Notes: generated by a model from the letters alone, not told the origin. Positions 18,488 through 29,036 are shown, counted from the stretch's first letter. The stretch: DNA of 60,205 nucleotides from Limosilactobacillus pontis DSM 8475 (GCF_001435345.1 NZ_AZGO01000065.1:77550-137754), one strand, 5' to 3'. Translations and numbers: made by a program.

Positions 18488-18739
18488 ATGGCTGAATCAG
18501 AAGAACAAGATAAGTTATTAAAACGGATCAACGAACTAGCCCATAAGAACAAGAAAGAGGGGCTGACTGAGGCAGAAACGCGGGAACGCGAACGCCTGCG
18601 CCGGGAATACATCAAGAACTTCCGTGAAGCAATGCGTAGCAATATTGAGATGATGCGGATCTTCAACAAGGAAGGCAAGGAGGTCACCCCCGAAAAGGTG
18701 CGGGAAATCCAACACAAAAAGGGCCTGCGTGACGACTAA
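18488..18739 (+). CDS. DUF896 family protein (YnzC-like)
   Basis: An 83-residue, highly charged helical protein. The conserved core LLKRINELAHKNKKEGLTEAE followed by ERERLRREYIKNFR is the hallmark of DUF896, a family with a short two-helix structure and no known biochemical role. In Bacillus subtilis the family member YnzC is encoded in the SOS-regulated yneA-yneB-ynzC operon divergent from lexA. Here the gene is likewise divergent from lexA, but yneA and yneB are missing. GGAGGG precedes the ATG. Confidence 0.93.
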   Translation: MAESEEQDKLLKRINELAHKNKKEGLTEAETRERERLRREYIKNFREAMRSNIEMMRIFNKEGKEVTPEKVREIQHKKGLRDD

Positions 18740-18753
18740 GACCCGATTTTCTC

Positions 18754-18782
18754 TTTTCAAGCCCCTTTCTTTCGTGTAAGAT
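18754..18782 (+). promoter_or_regulatory. Probable yneF promoter
   Basis: TTTTCA (18754-18759), a 17-base spacer and TAAGAT (18777-18782), 33 bases upstream of the GTG start. Confidence 0.5.
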
Positions 18783-18814
18783 GGAAAGGTAACTAACCAA
18801 AGGAGGAATTAGTC

Positions 18815-19042
18815 GTGGGTATGACAATTTTATGGGCCATCATCGCATTGGTGATTGGCCTGGTTGCCGGTTTCTTCGGCGCTCGTAAGTACATGGAAAA
18901 TTACCTTAGTAATAATCCACCAATTTCAGAAGAAATGCTGCGGACAATGATGCTCCAGATGGGGCAAAAGCCTTCTAGCCGTAAGCTTCATCAGATGATG
19001 CAAACCATGAAGGCACAAGCGCGGAAAGCAAACCGCAAGTAA
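18815..19042 (+). CDS. YneF family membrane protein (UPF0154)
   Basis: A 75-residue protein with one N-terminal membrane helix ([24 protein letters not shown], residues 5-28) followed by a cytosolic helical part with the family pattern [21 protein letters not shown] and a basic C-terminus. It matches the YneF/UPF0154 family, of unknown function and widespread in Firmicutes. GTG 18815 is chosen because AGGAGG stands 8 bases before it; the in-frame ATG 18821 would be 14 bases away. It is convergent with plsC across a shared hairpin. Confidence 0.93.
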   Translation: MGMTILWAIIALVIGLVAGFFGARKYMENYLSNNPPISEEMLRTMMLQMGQKPSSRKLHQMMQTMKAQARKANRK

Positions 19043-19043
19043 C

Positions 19044-19075
19044 AAAAAAGGATGCGTTGCCGCATCCTTTTTCTT
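19044..19075. terminator. Bidirectional terminator between yneF and plsC
   Basis: AAAAGGATGCG, loop TTGC, CGCATCCTTTT, a perfect stem with A-run and T-run flanks, serving both convergent genes. Confidence 0.85.
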
Positions 19076-19714
19076 TTAGAAGTCGTCGTCCGCCGGCTTT
19101 GGTGGCATGACATAGTGAAAATCCGGGTTGATCTGCTTGTCCAACTTATCGAAGGCCGTCTGCATCTCTTGTTCGATCTTGGCCTGGTTCTCATCGGTCA
19201 GGCGTTGCTTGCGGTCGATGTAGATCGGCTTACCAAAGGCAATGTGCCGGTGCTTACGGGTGAAGAGCTGGCCAAACTTCAATGGTCCCTGATAGACCGC
19301 CGGAACGAGGGGTACGTTGGCCAGCTTGGCGATGACAATTGCACCACCCTTGAGCTTGGCGGAGTAACGGGACCCGGACGGGAAGATGATCGTCGATAGG
19401 TCGGTCTTACGCAAGATGGTGACTGGCTTCTTGACTGCCGAGGGACCAGGGTGCTTCCGGTCAACCGGGAAGGCGTTGAGTTTCTTGAGAAACCAACCAG
19501 CAACCGGATTGGCGAAGAGCTCCTTCTTGGCCATGAAACTAAACTTCTTTGGCCAGACGACTAGGGCGATCAGGACCGGGTCCATCCAGGTCCGGTGGGG
19601 GGCCACGATGATGTAGTTGCCATCAGGCAGATTTCCCCGGTTGTAGACCCGGGTACACCCGTTGATTAGGTTGAGCAGGGGGTTGATGAGGTGTACTAAA
19701 AAGTTGTAAAGCAT
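19076..19714 (-). CDS. plsC: 1-acyl-sn-glycerol-3-phosphate acyltransferase
   Basis: PlsC-type enzyme that adds the second acyl chain in phosphatidic acid synthesis at the membrane. The 212 residues contain the acyltransferase motifs APHRTWMDP near 37-45 (the HX4D block has HRTWMD), FMAKKELF near 58-65, and FPSGSR near 115 (block III, with S where many enzymes have E), plus a VPVVPA-like LVPAVYQG. The FPSG form of block III (FPEG in most) is a recurring variant. A hydrophobic N-terminus (FLVHLINPLLNLI) fits membrane attachment. It is convergent with yneF and divergent from the methyltransferase gene. Confidence 0.92.
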   Translation of the reverse strand: MLYNFLVHLINPLLNLINGCTRVYNRGNLPDGNYIIVAPHRTWMDPVLIALVVWPKKFSFMAKKELFANPVAGWFLKKLNAFPVDRKHPGPSAVKKPVTILRKTDLSTIIFPSGSRYSAKLKGGAIVIAKLANVPLVPAVYQGPLKFGQLFTRKHRHIAFGKPIYIDRKQRLTDENQAKIEQEMQTAFDKLDKQINPDFHYVMPPKPADDDF

Positions 19715-19817
19715 GATTGTTCTTCCAATCTTCGAATAATTTTTAATCTCTAGCCTTTAAGTATGACGAAAAAAGCTTCCAGATGCAAGGGGCGAATCAC
19801 GAAAGGAGCATGACAAG

Positions 19818-20576
19818 ATGGAATCCGCTTCCCTATTAAAAGACGATGAACGCATCGACCAGCTGTACAGCCAGGACGTCCAGATCATCCAGAGCCCGAC
19901 CTGCTTTGCCTTCTCACTCGACGCGGTCCTGCTGGCCGATTTTGTCCGGCCCAACCACCGGCATAAGCTGCGGACGGTCGATCTCTGTGCTGGCAACGGG
20001 GCGATCGGCCTCTTCCTCCACAAAAAACTCGGCGGAACCTTTGCTGAGGTGGAGCTGCAACCACGGATTGCTGACATGGCCCGCCGCAGTGTTGAACTCA
20101 ACCGGCTTACCGACCGCTACCGGGTCCTCAACATGGATATAGCCGACGTCTTCACGGCGGTACCCAAGGACTCGGCTGATGTTGTTATGTGCAACCCGCC
20201 TTACTTTCCGGTGAGTGCCAAGAGTCAGAAGAATCCTAACCACTATCTGGCGATTGCCCGCCACGAGATTGCGACTAACCTAGCCACGGTGACTGCTCAG
20301 ATGAGCGGGCTGCTGAAGATGAACGGTCACGGCTACCTGGTTCACCGCCCTGACCGGCTGACTGAGATCCTGACGACGATGCAGGCTCACCGTCTGGTTC
20401 CCAAGCGGCTACGCTTCATCCATCCAAAGCCGGGGCGGGATGCTAACATGCTCCTGCTTGAGGTGATCAAGGATGGTAAACCGGGTGGATTGAAGGTGGT
20501 GCCGCCACTGACCGTTAGTGATGAGGATGGTCACTACCTGCCGGCGGTTCAAGAGATGCTCTATGGCCAGTCGTAA
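19818..20576 (+). CDS. tRNA1(Val) A37 N6-methyltransferase-type protein (TrmN6/YabB)
   Basis: A 252-residue SAM-dependent N6-adenine methyltransferase. Motif I is VDLCAGNGAIGLF near 54-66 and the catalytic NPPY is at about 122-125 (MCNPPYFPV), as in enzymes that methylate exocyclic amino groups. The overall pattern (LLKDDERIDQL at the start, KPGRDANMLLLE near the end) is that of the YabB/TrmN6 group acting on A37 of tRNA-Val; the exact target is inferred from family. AAAGGAG precedes the ATG. The next gene, encoding a GIY-YIG protein, overlaps its end by 14 bases, the same pairing as yabB-yazA in Bacillus. Confidence 0.92.
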   Translation: MESASLLKDDERIDQLYSQDVQIIQSPTCFAFSLDAVLLADFVRPNHRHKLRTVDLCAGNGAIGLFLHKKLGGTFAEVELQPRIADMARRSVELNRLTDRYRVLNMDIADVFTAVPKDSADVVMCNPPYFPVSAKSQKNPNHYLAIARHEIATNLATVTAQMSGLLKMNGHGYLVHRPDRLTEILTTMQAHRLVPKRLRFIHPKPGRDANMLLLEVIKDGKPGGLKVVPPLTVSDEDGHYLPAVQEMLYGQS

Positions 20577-20874
20577 TTACTATATATACGTTCTCTACTG
20601 CGCCGACGATACCCTCTACTGTGGCTTCACCACCGACGTTGCCCGCCGCTTTGCCACCCACCAGGCGGGGAAGGGGGCCAAGTACACCCGGGTACATGCC
20701 CGTCACCCACTCCGCTTGATCTATCAGACCGCCTTTGACAGCAAGCATGCCGCCCTGAGCGCCGAGTACCACTTTAAACACCAGTCCCGGACAAAAAAGG
20801 TAGCCTACCTGGCCGCACACGGGGTTAGTGTTGCCCGGTTTTACCGATTAAACCATCACCACCATTCAAATTAG
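20563..20874 (+). CDS. GIY-YIG domain protein (YazA-like)
   Basis: A 103-residue stand-alone GIY-YIG domain, a nuclease fold. The signature appears as YYIYVLYCADDTLYCGFTTD near 5-24, with the conserved Arg in DVARRFATHQ and Glu in SAEYHFK. Members of this UPF0213/YazA group are common, but their substrate is not known. The ATG at 20563 lies inside the preceding methyltransferase gene, giving a 14-base overlap and probable translational coupling. Longer in-frame upstream starts would read through the methyltransferase and are not supported. Confidence 0.9.
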   Translation: MASRNYYIYVLYCADDTLYCGFTTDVARRFATHQAGKGAKYTRVHARHPLRLIYQTAFDSKHAALSAEYHFKHQSRTKKVAYLAAHGVSVARFYRLNHHHHSN

Positions 20875-20879
20875 GCATT

Positions 20880-20909
20880 CAAAAAGCTTGTCAATGGACA
20901 AGCTTTTTT
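20880..20909 (+). terminator. Terminator after the GIY-YIG gene, overlapping the rpsB promoter
   Basis: AAAAGCTTGTC, loop AATG, GACAAGCTTTT with a following T-run. The right arm and T-run lie inside the spacer of the next promoter. Confidence 0.85.
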
Positions 20910-20916
20910 GTATACT
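20888..20916 (+). promoter_or_regulatory. rpsB promoter embedded in the preceding terminator
   Basis: TTGTCA (20888-20893) is part of the terminator's left arm and loop. A spacer of exactly 17 bases follows, then TATACT (20911-20916). The start point would be near 20923, giving a leader of about 110 bases. Confidence 0.75.
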
Positions 20917-20922
20917 ATTAAA

Positions 20923-21034
20923 CGGTGTTTAACAACATATAACACACCCATGGTGATAATTCGAGACGTGCCCTTGTGAAGGGTTCTTGGGTTAGCAGAG
21001 CCATGGGGAGGAAAAAACAATTTGGAGGTTTATT
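20923..21034 (+). promoter_or_regulatory. rpsB 5' leader
   Basis: About 110 non-coding bases between the promoter and rpsB, with possible pairing between CCCATGGTG and related purine-rich segments and a second CCATGGGG before GGAGG. Ribosomal protein S2 is known to control its own operon through such leaders in other bacteria; a leader of that kind is an inference here. Confidence 0.4.
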
Positions 21035-21826
21035 ATGTCTGTTGTTACTATGAAGCAATTGCTTGAAGCCGGTGTCCACTTCGGTCACCAAACTCGTCGT
21101 TGGAACCCAAAGATGGAAGAATACATCTTCACTGAACGTAATGGGATCTACATCATTGACCTGCAAAAGACGGTTAAGATGATCGACACTGCTTACAACT
21201 ACATGAAGGACGTTGCTGCTAACGGCGGTGTAGTTCTTTTTGTTGGTACCAAGAAGCAAGCTCAAGACTCCATCGAAGAAGAAGCTACCCGTGCCAGTCA
21301 ATACTACGTTAACCACCGTTGGTTAGGTGGGACCTTGACCAACTGGAAGACCATCCAATCACGGATCGCTCGTCTGAAGGAACTCAAGAAGATGGCCGAA
21401 GACGGTACCTTTGACGTTTTGCCAAAGAAGGAAGTTGTTGTGCTGACTAAGCAACGCGAAAAGCTGGAACGGTTCCTTGGTGGTATCGAAGACATGCCAC
21501 GGATCCCAGATGTTATGTACATCGTTGACCCACACAAGGAACAAATCGCGGTTAAGGAAGCACAAAAGCTCCACATCCCGATCGTTGCCATGGTTGACAC
21601 CAACACGGACCCAGATGACATCGACTACGTAATTCCATCAAACGATGATGCCATCCGTGCCGTTCGTCTGATCACTTCCAAGATGGCTGATGCCATTGTT
21701 GAAGGTAAGCAGGGCCAAGATGACGCACAACAAGCAGATGCCGCTGCTGACGACAACGCCGAAGAAAAAACTGTTAGTGAAGATTCCCTGAAGAACCTCA
21801 AGAACAGTGTTGAAGGCAAAGACTAA
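21035..21826 (+). CDS. rpsB: 30S ribosomal protein S2
   Basis: Ribosomal protein uS2 of the small subunit. The 263 residues start with the family signature [20 protein letters not shown] and contain the long helical hairpin and [10 protein letters not shown] and [12 protein letters not shown] blocks. The last 35 residues are an acidic Asp/Glu/Ala-rich tail, common in lactobacilli. TTTGGAGG precedes the ATG. Codon use is highly biased. It is followed by an attenuator-like hairpin and then tsf. Confidence 0.99.
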   Translation: MSVVTMKQLLEAGVHFGHQTRRWNPKMEEYIFTERNGIYIIDLQKTVKMIDTAYNYMKDVAANGGVVLFVGTKKQAQDSIEEEATRASQYYVNHRWLGGTLTNWKTIQSRIARLKELKKMAEDGTFDVLPKKEVVVLTKQREKLERFLGGIEDMPRIPDVMYIVDPHKEQIAVKEAQKLHIPIVAMVDTNTDPDDIDYVIPSNDDAIRAVRLITSKMADAIVEGKQGQDDAQQADAAADDNAEEKTVSEDSLKNLKNSVEGKD

Positions 21827-21845
21827 CATTAAGTTATTAAATACT

Positions 21846-21904
21846 TGGGCTGTTTTGTGTTATGGACCATAGTGGCCCTAAGTACAAACAGCCCTTTTTT
21901 TGAA
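21846..21904 (+). terminator. Attenuator hairpin between rpsB and tsf
   Basis: GGGCTGTTT and AAACAGCCC are perfect complements separated by about 35 bases with a smaller hairpin inside, followed by seven T. It lies between two genes that are co-transcribed in other bacteria, so it probably reduces rather than abolishes read-through. Confidence 0.75.
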
Positions 21905-21938
21905 AATCCCATTGATTATTTAAAGGAGAGATTTAGTC

Positions 21939-23622
<1,684 letters not shown>

Positions 23623-23624
23623 TA

Positions 23625-24188
23625 ATGGCTAATAGTAAGGATATTTTAAACGGTGCTAAGGACAAGATGAAGAAGTCCGGTGAAGCCCTGCAACGGACGC
23701 TGGCGGACATCCGGGCCGGCCAGGCCAATGCCAGCCTGCTCAATTCCGTTAAGGTTGAATACTACGGGGCACCGACCCCGCTGAACCAGGTGGCCTCAAT
23801 CACGATTCCCGAGGCTCGGCAACTGCTGATCACGCCATATGACGGCAGCATCCTGGAAGAAATCGAACGGGCCATCTACGCTTCCAACCTTGGCCTGACG
23901 CCGCAAAACGACGGTAGTGCCATCCGGCTGATTATTCCACAACTGACGGAAGACCGGCGTAAGGAACTCGTCAAGGACGTTAAGGCCGAGCTGGAGAAGG
24001 CTAAGGTGGCCGTTCGAAACGTCCGGCGTGAAGCCATGGATGACCTGAAGAAGGGTAACAAGAACGGTGACTTCAACGACGATGAATTCCATGATCTCGA
24101 AAAGAAGGTTCAAGACGAGACCGATGCCGGGATCAAGAACCTGGAAGACATTGCCAGCGCCAAGGAAAAGGAATTGCTCGAAGGATAA
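23625..24188 (+). CDS. frr: Ribosome recycling factor
   Basis: RRF, together with EF-G, splits the post-termination ribosome. The 187 residues show the two-domain L-shape signature: a helical bundle with [16 protein letters not shown] near 24-39 and the small beta domain with [20 protein letters not shown] near 54-73. It starts two bases after the pyrH stop, so the two genes are translationally linked, and it ends in a clear terminator. Confidence 0.98.
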   Translation: MANSKDILNGAKDKMKKSGEALQRTLADIRAGQANASLLNSVKVEYYGAPTPLNQVASITIPEARQLLITPYDGSILEEIERAIYASNLGLTPQNDGSAIRLIIPQLTEDRRKELVKDVKAELEKAKVAVRNVRREAMDDLKKGNKNGDFNDDEFHDLEKKVQDETDAGIKNLEDIASAKEKELLEG

Positions 24189-24209
24189 TTGAACCATGTT
24201 CACGATTGA

Positions 24210-24240
24210 CGAGGATGGGCGACCCCACCCTCGTTTTTTT
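24210..24240 (+). terminator. Terminator of pyrH-frr
   Basis: CGAGGATGGG and CCCACCCTCG form a GC-rich stem followed by seven T. Confidence 0.85.
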
Positions 24241-24328
24241 GCTTTTTGGTCAAGTAGCTTTTTAATCCCAAGAGCCTTATAATTAATGGGTGATTATTTG
24301 TCAAAACCAACTAATGGAGGCGAAGTCG

Positions 24329-25093
24329 GTGTTTTCTAATAAAAAGGACACAAACACGGAACAAAAATTGGACATGGATCGAATTCCAGCCCACATTGCT
24401 ATCATCATGGACGGTAACGGCCGTTGGGCCCAGGCCCGGCACCTGCCGCGGGTTGCCGGTCATAAGCAGGGGATGCAGACGGTCAAGAAGGTGACCATTG
24501 CGGCTAGCGATCTCGGGGTCAAGGTGCTTTCCCTATACGCGTTTTCCACCGAAAACTGGAAGCGCCCAGCCACGGAGGTCAACTACCTGATGCAGTTGCC
24601 GATCCGTTTCTTTAAGACTTTCGTCCCGGACCTGGTCAAACACAACGTCAAGGTTATGGTGATGGGGGACATCACCCGTTTGCCAGCGGAAACACAACAA
24701 GCGGTTAAAGATGCCATCAAAGACACCGCCGATTGTGACGGGATGATTCTGAACTTTGCCCTGAACTATGGTAGCCGGGATGAGATCACCCGGGCAGTCC
24801 AGGCAATCGCCACGGCGGCCCAGGATGGTCAATTGGATCCCACCACAATCACGGAGCAGACAATTAGCGACCACCTGATGTCGTCCCCGCTGGGCGAGTT
24901 GGCTGATCCCGACCTGCTGATTCGGACCAGTGGTGAGGAACGAATTAGTAACTTCATGCTCTGGCAGATTGCCTACAGTGAGCTTGAATTCGTACCAGAA
25001 CACTGGCCGGACTTTGACGGTGAAGCCCTGAAGCGGGCGATCATTGGCTTCCAGGGTCGACACCGGCGCTTTGGCGGCCTAGTAAATAAGTAA
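24329..25093 (+). CDS. uppS: Undecaprenyl diphosphate synthase
   Basis: UppS (cis-prenyltransferase) makes the C55 lipid carrier for peptidoglycan and wall polymers from farnesyl diphosphate and isopentenyl diphosphate. In 254 residues: the catalytic Asp in IIMDGNGRWA near 24-33, SLYAFSTENWKRP near 74, and the C-terminal EFVPEHWPDF block near 208 with the metal-binding Glu. GTG 24329 has TGGAGG 8 bases before it and is preferred over the upstream in-frame start at 24290. It opens the uppS-cdsA-rseP-proS run. Confidence 0.96.
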   Translation: MFSNKKDTNTEQKLDMDRIPAHIAIIMDGNGRWAQARHLPRVAGHKQGMQTVKKVTIAASDLGVKVLSLYAFSTENWKRPATEVNYLMQLPIRFFKTFVPDLVKHNVKVMVMGDITRLPAETQQAVKDAIKDTADCDGMILNFALNYGSRDEITRAVQAIATAAQDGQLDPTTITEQTISDHLMSSPLGELADPDLLIRTSGEERISNFMLWQIAYSELEFVPEHWPDFDGEALKRAIIGFQGRHRRFGGLVNK

Positions 25094-25107
25094 AGGAGTA
25101 AGTAATA

Positions 25108-25893
25108 ATGAAAACACGGATAATTACGGCGGTGGTTGCCCTGGCAATCTTCATCCCGTTGATCGTCTACGGCCGCTGGCCGCTGACCATTGCAGCGGTT
25201 GCCCTGGGAATCATTGCCATGTCGGAGATCCTGGTCATGAAGAAGATGTTTGTGATCTCCTTTGAGGCGATCGTCAGCTACCTCGGGGTGGCCCTTTTGA
25301 TCCTGCCAGACAATTGGTTAGACTTCCTGCCGAGCGTGACTACGCGCTGGTTTGGCTTCTATGTCCTGGTGGTATTGCTCTTGTTGCACACGGTCCTGCG
25401 CAAGCAACGGTTTACTTTTGATGATGTTGGTGTGCTGACGCTGGGGATGCTCTATATTGGAATGGGCTTCCACTACTTTATCACCGCCCGTTCAATCAAC
25501 TTCATCACCCTCCTGTACGGGATGCTGATTGTCTGGTTGACTGATAGTGGTGCCTACCTGATTGGTCGGCAGATCGGTAAGAACAAGCTGGCGCCGAAGA
25601 TCAGTCCCAACAAGACCTGGGAGGGTTCCATCGGTGGGACGGTTGCGGCCACAGTTATCCTGGCCATCTACCTGTACTTCCTGCCGGTCGGTGGTGCTTG
25701 GCTGCCAATGATCCTGTTGACCATTGTTCTTTCGATCATGGGGCAGTTTGGTGACCTGATCGAGTCGTCACTGAAGCGCTACTACGGGGTCAAGGATTCC
25801 GGAAAGATCCTCCCCGGTCACGGTGGTATTCTGGACCGGTTTGACAGCATGCTTATCGTGATGCCAATGTTGCACCTGCTCGGGATTATTTAA
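25108..25893 (+). CDS. cdsA: Phosphatidate cytidylyltransferase
   Basis: CdsA activates phosphatidic acid to CDP-diacylglycerol, the precursor of all phospholipids in this organism. It is a 261-residue integral membrane protein with about seven to eight hydrophobic helices. The C-terminal CDP-alcohol signature is present as GQFGDLIESSLKRYYGVKDSG then LPGHGGILDRFDS near 214-251. AAAGGAG precedes the ATG. It lies 14 bases after uppS. In Bacillus, dxr sits between cdsA and the next gene; here it is absent. Confidence 0.97.
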   Translation: MKTRIITAVVALAIFIPLIVYGRWPLTIAAVALGIIAMSEILVMKKMFVISFEAIVSYLGVALLILPDNWLDFLPSVTTRWFGFYVLVVLLLLHTVLRKQRFTFDDVGVLTLGMLYIGMGFHYFITARSINFITLLYGMLIVWLTDSGAYLIGRQIGKNKLAPKISPNKTWEGSIGGTVAATVILAIYLYFLPVGGAWLPMILLTIVLSIMGQFGDLIESSLKRYYGVKDSGKILPGHGGILDRFDSMLIVMPMLHLLGII

Positions 25894-25920
25894 TAACTAC
25901 AGCATTAAAGAGGGGATCAT

Positions 25921-27195
25921 GTGATAGTAACAATTATTACCTTTATCTTGGTATTCGGTATCCTGGTCCTGGTTCACGAATACGGCCACTACTACTTTGC
26001 TAAGCGGGCTGGCATCCTGGTTCGGGAGTTCTCGATCGGGATGGGCCCCAAGCTCTGGTGGCACCGTAAGAATGGGACCACCTATACCATCCGGCTCCTG
26101 CCGATCGGTGGCTATGTCCGGCTGGCCGGCAACGACGACGAGGACATGGATGAGCTACGGCCCGGGACCCCGGTGACCGTCCAGCTCAACGATTCTGGCA
26201 AGGTGGTCACCATCAACGCGAGCAACAAGGCAGCCCTCTTTCGGGGGATTCCATTGCAACTTGTTGACTGTGACCTCACCGACGGCCTCTGGATTAAGGG
26301 CTACGTCAACGGTGATGAAGATCAGCTGAAGAACTATGATGTCGATCATGATGCCGTGATTATTGAGCGTGACGGTACCCATGTGCAGATTGCACCGCGC
26401 GATGTCCAGTTCCGTTCCACCAGTCTGTCCGCCCGGATGATGACAAACTTTGCTGGGCCGATGAATAACTTCATTCTATCGCTGATTGTGTTCGTCATCC
26501 TTGGCTTCACCCTCAGTGGGGTGCCGACCAACAGCAACCGGCTCGGTAAGGTCAATAGCGGTTCGGTGGCTGCCAAGGCGGGGCTGGTTGCCGGTGACCG
26601 GATCACCAAGGTCGGTAATGCCACGGTCAACAATTGGGGTGAACTGGCCACCAAGATCTCCAGTCAGCCGGGTAAGCGAGTTCGCCTGACCTATGAGCGT
26701 AATCACCACCAACACCAGGTTACCGTCGTACCGAAGACGGTTCACCAGGGCAAGGAGAAGGTCGGCCAGATCGGTATCATTGAGGAGCAGAAGACTGGGA
26801 TCAAGGCCCGCCTGCTCTTTGGCTGGCAGCAGTTTATCCAGGCCGGAACCTTGATTTTTAGCGTGCTGGGGAGTATGTTTACACATGGCTTTAGTCTCAA
26901 CGATTTGGGTGGCCCCGTTGCCATCTACGCGGGGACGTCCCAGGCGACGGCGCTGGGGGTCAATGGGGTGTTGAACTTCCTGGCCCTGCTGTCGATCAAC
27001 CTGGGGATCGTCAACCTGCTGCCGATTCCGGCCCTCGATGGTGGCAAGCTGCTCTTGAACATCATTGAGGCCATCATCCGGCGCCCGATTCCCGAGAAGG
27101 CTGAGGGCGTGGTGACTATGATTGGCTTCATGCTCTTGCTGCTGTTGATGATCCTTGTTACCTGGAACGACATTCAACGTTATTTCATTCATTAA
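25921..27195 (+). CDS. rseP: Site-2 intramembrane zinc metalloprotease RseP
   Basis: An M50-family protease that cuts membrane-embedded substrates such as anti-sigma factors and signal-peptide remnants. The 424 residues have the first membrane helix with HEYGH (H19, E20, H23), a PDZ domain at about 200-290 (KAGLVAGDRITKVGNATVNNW), and the C-terminal helix with LDGGKL near 375 supplying the third metal ligand. The start is GTG after GAGGGG. It lies between cdsA and proS, the family's standard position. Confidence 0.96.
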   Translation: MIVTIITFILVFGILVLVHEYGHYYFAKRAGILVREFSIGMGPKLWWHRKNGTTYTIRLLPIGGYVRLAGNDDEDMDELRPGTPVTVQLNDSGKVVTINASNKAALFRGIPLQLVDCDLTDGLWIKGYVNGDEDQLKNYDVDHDAVIIERDGTHVQIAPRDVQFRSTSLSARMMTNFAGPMNNFILSLIVFVILGFTLSGVPTNSNRLGKVNSGSVAAKAGLVAGDRITKVGNATVNNWGELATKISSQPGKRVRLTYERNHHQHQVTVVPKTVHQGKEKVGQIGIIEEQKTGIKARLLFGWQQFIQAGTLIFSVLGSMFTHGFSLNDLGGPVAIYAGTSQATALGVNGVLNFLALLSINLGIVNLLPIPALDGGKLLLNIIEAIIRRPIPEKAEGVVTMIGFMLLLLLMILVTWNDIQRYFIH

Positions 27196-27224
27196 AATTG
27201 ATTTTGTGAGGAGTAGTATTTTTT

Positions 27225-28955
27225 ATGAGACAATCAAAGATTTTGATTCCAACCAAGAAAGAGGTACCGAGTGATGCCGAGGCCCTGAGTCACAAGATGA
27301 TGATTCGGGCCGGTTACATCTACCAGGTATCCGCCGGGGTCTGGTCATACCTGCCGTTGGCCTACCGGGTCATCCGCAAGGTTGAAAACATCATCCGTGA
27401 TGAAATGGCCAAGGCCGATGCTGTCGAGATGATGATGCCGGCCCTCCTGCCAGCTGACCTCTGGAAGGAATCTGGTCGTTACGAGAGCTATGGGGACAAC
27501 CTCTTCAAGCTCAAAGATCGGCGCGATCGGGACTTTATCATGGGGCCGACCCATGAGGAGACCTTCACCGAGGTCATCCGAGACAGCATCAAGTCCTACA
27601 AGAAGCTGCCCCTGGTGGTCTACCAACTTCAAGACAAGTTCCGGGATGAGGACCGGCCGCGTTACGGGATCCTGCGGGGAAAGGAATTTGAAATGCTGGA
27701 TGGCTACTCCTTCTCTGCCGATCAGGCTGGCCTGGATGAAGCCTACGATAAGCAGGCCCAGGCCTACCGTAACATCTTTGACCGGGTTGGGTTGAACTAC
27801 AAGGTCATCCTGGCCGATTCCGGCACGATGGGCGGGAAGAATTCTCAGGAATTCTCCGCCCCAGCCAAGGTGGGTGAGGACGTGATCGCCTACACCGATG
27901 GGGACTACGCGGCCAACCTAGAAAAGGCCACCAGCAAGTTCACCGGGGTTCAACAAACGGCGGAACCAGCTGAACTGACTAAGAAGGCCACCCCGGGCGC
28001 CCACTCCGTTGATGAGGCAGCGGCCAGCCTGGGCATTGATGCCGACCAGATTCTGAAGGCAATGTTCTTCATGGCTAAGATGGGTGAGGATGACTACCAG
28101 CCGGTCATGGTCCTGATGCGGGGCAACGACGAGGTCAACGAGGCGAAGGTGACCGATGCACTTGACTGTGAGGAATTGACCCTGGCTAGTGAGGAACAGG
28201 CCGTCAAGTACCTGGGTGCTCACCCGGGTTCCTTGGGTCCCGTGGGCGTTGGCGAGGATGTTAAGATCCTGGCCGACAACTACGTCAAGGTCCTGGTCAA
28301 CATGGCATGTGGGGCTAACGATGATGGTCACCACTACGTCAACGCTAACATCGACCGTGACTTCCGGGTCGATCAATTTGGTGACTTCCGAAACGTCAAG
28401 GAGGGGGAGATCGCCCCAGATGGTCACCCAATCAAGTTCACGCCGGGAATCGAAATTGGTCACATCTTTAAGCTGGGGACCCATTACTCCGATAAGCTGG
28501 GCGCCAAGGTATTAAATGAGAATGGCCGTCTGGTTGACGTGATCATGGGCTCCTACGGGATCGGCGTTACCCGCCTCCTGTCCGCGGTTGCCGAGCAAAA
28601 CGCCGACGAGAATGGGCTGGTCTGGCCCGACAGTATTGCGCCGTTTGATGTCCACGTCATCCCGGTCAACGCCAAGAAGGATGACCAGATGGCGATGGCT
28701 AACGCGATTGACGAGCAGCTGACGGCAGCCGGCTACGAGGTTCTGGTGGATGACCGGAAGGAACGGGCCGGGGTCAAGTTTGCTGATTCCGACTTGATTG
28801 GATTGCCAATCCGGATCACCATCGGTAAGAAGGCTGCTGACGGGATCGTCGAGGTCAAGATCCGCAAGACCGGTGAAACCATCGAGGTCAAGCAGGAGGA
28901 GGTCGCCAACACGGTTGGCATCCTGCTGAAGCAATTAAACAGTCAGAACAACTAG
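27225..28955 (+). CDS. proS: Prolyl-tRNA synthetase
   Basis: Class II synthetase charging tRNA-Pro. It is the bacterial type of 576 residues with an editing (INS/YbaK-like) domain inserted at about 225-400 between motifs 2 and 3. Motif 2 is FRDEDRPRYGILRGKEFEM near 139-157 and motif 3 is MGSYGIGVTRLL near 440-451, followed by the anticodon-binding domain. GAGGAG lies upstream of the ATG. No T-box is seen before it, so it is probably transcribed with rseP. Confidence 0.98.
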   Translation: MRQSKILIPTKKEVPSDAEALSHKMMIRAGYIYQVSAGVWSYLPLAYRVIRKVENIIRDEMAKADAVEMMMPALLPADLWKESGRYESYGDNLFKLKDRRDRDFIMGPTHEETFTEVIRDSIKSYKKLPLVVYQLQDKFRDEDRPRYGILRGKEFEMLDGYSFSADQAGLDEAYDKQAQAYRNIFDRVGLNYKVILADSGTMGGKNSQEFSAPAKVGEDVIAYTDGDYAANLEKATSKFTGVQQTAEPAELTKKATPGAHSVDEAAASLGIDADQILKAMFFMAKMGEDDYQPVMVLMRGNDEVNEAKVTDALDCEELTLASEEQAVKYLGAHPGSLGPVGVGEDVKILADNYVKVLVNMACGANDDGHHYVNANIDRDFRVDQFGDFRNVKEGEIAPDGHPIKFTPGIEIGHIFKLGTHYSDKLGAKVLNENGRLVDVIMGSYGIGVTRLLSAVAEQNADENGLVWPDSIAPFDVHVIPVNAKKDDQMAMANAIDEQLTAAGYEVLVDDRKERAGVKFADSDLIGLPIRITIGKKAADGIVEVKIRKTGETIEVKQEEVANTVGILLKQLNSQNN

Positions 28956-28976
28956 TTAAATACTGAAATATTCAAT

Positions 28977-29020
28977 GTGGTCGCAAAGCTGAATCAGATG
29001 GGTTTGCGCCACATTTTTAG
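28977..29020 (+). terminator. Terminator between proS and polC
   Basis: GTGGTCGCAAA and TTTGCGCCAC pair with one bulged T around a 13-base interior, and ATTTTT follows. Confidence 0.7.
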
Positions 29021-29036
29021 ATAGGAGGACATTAGT

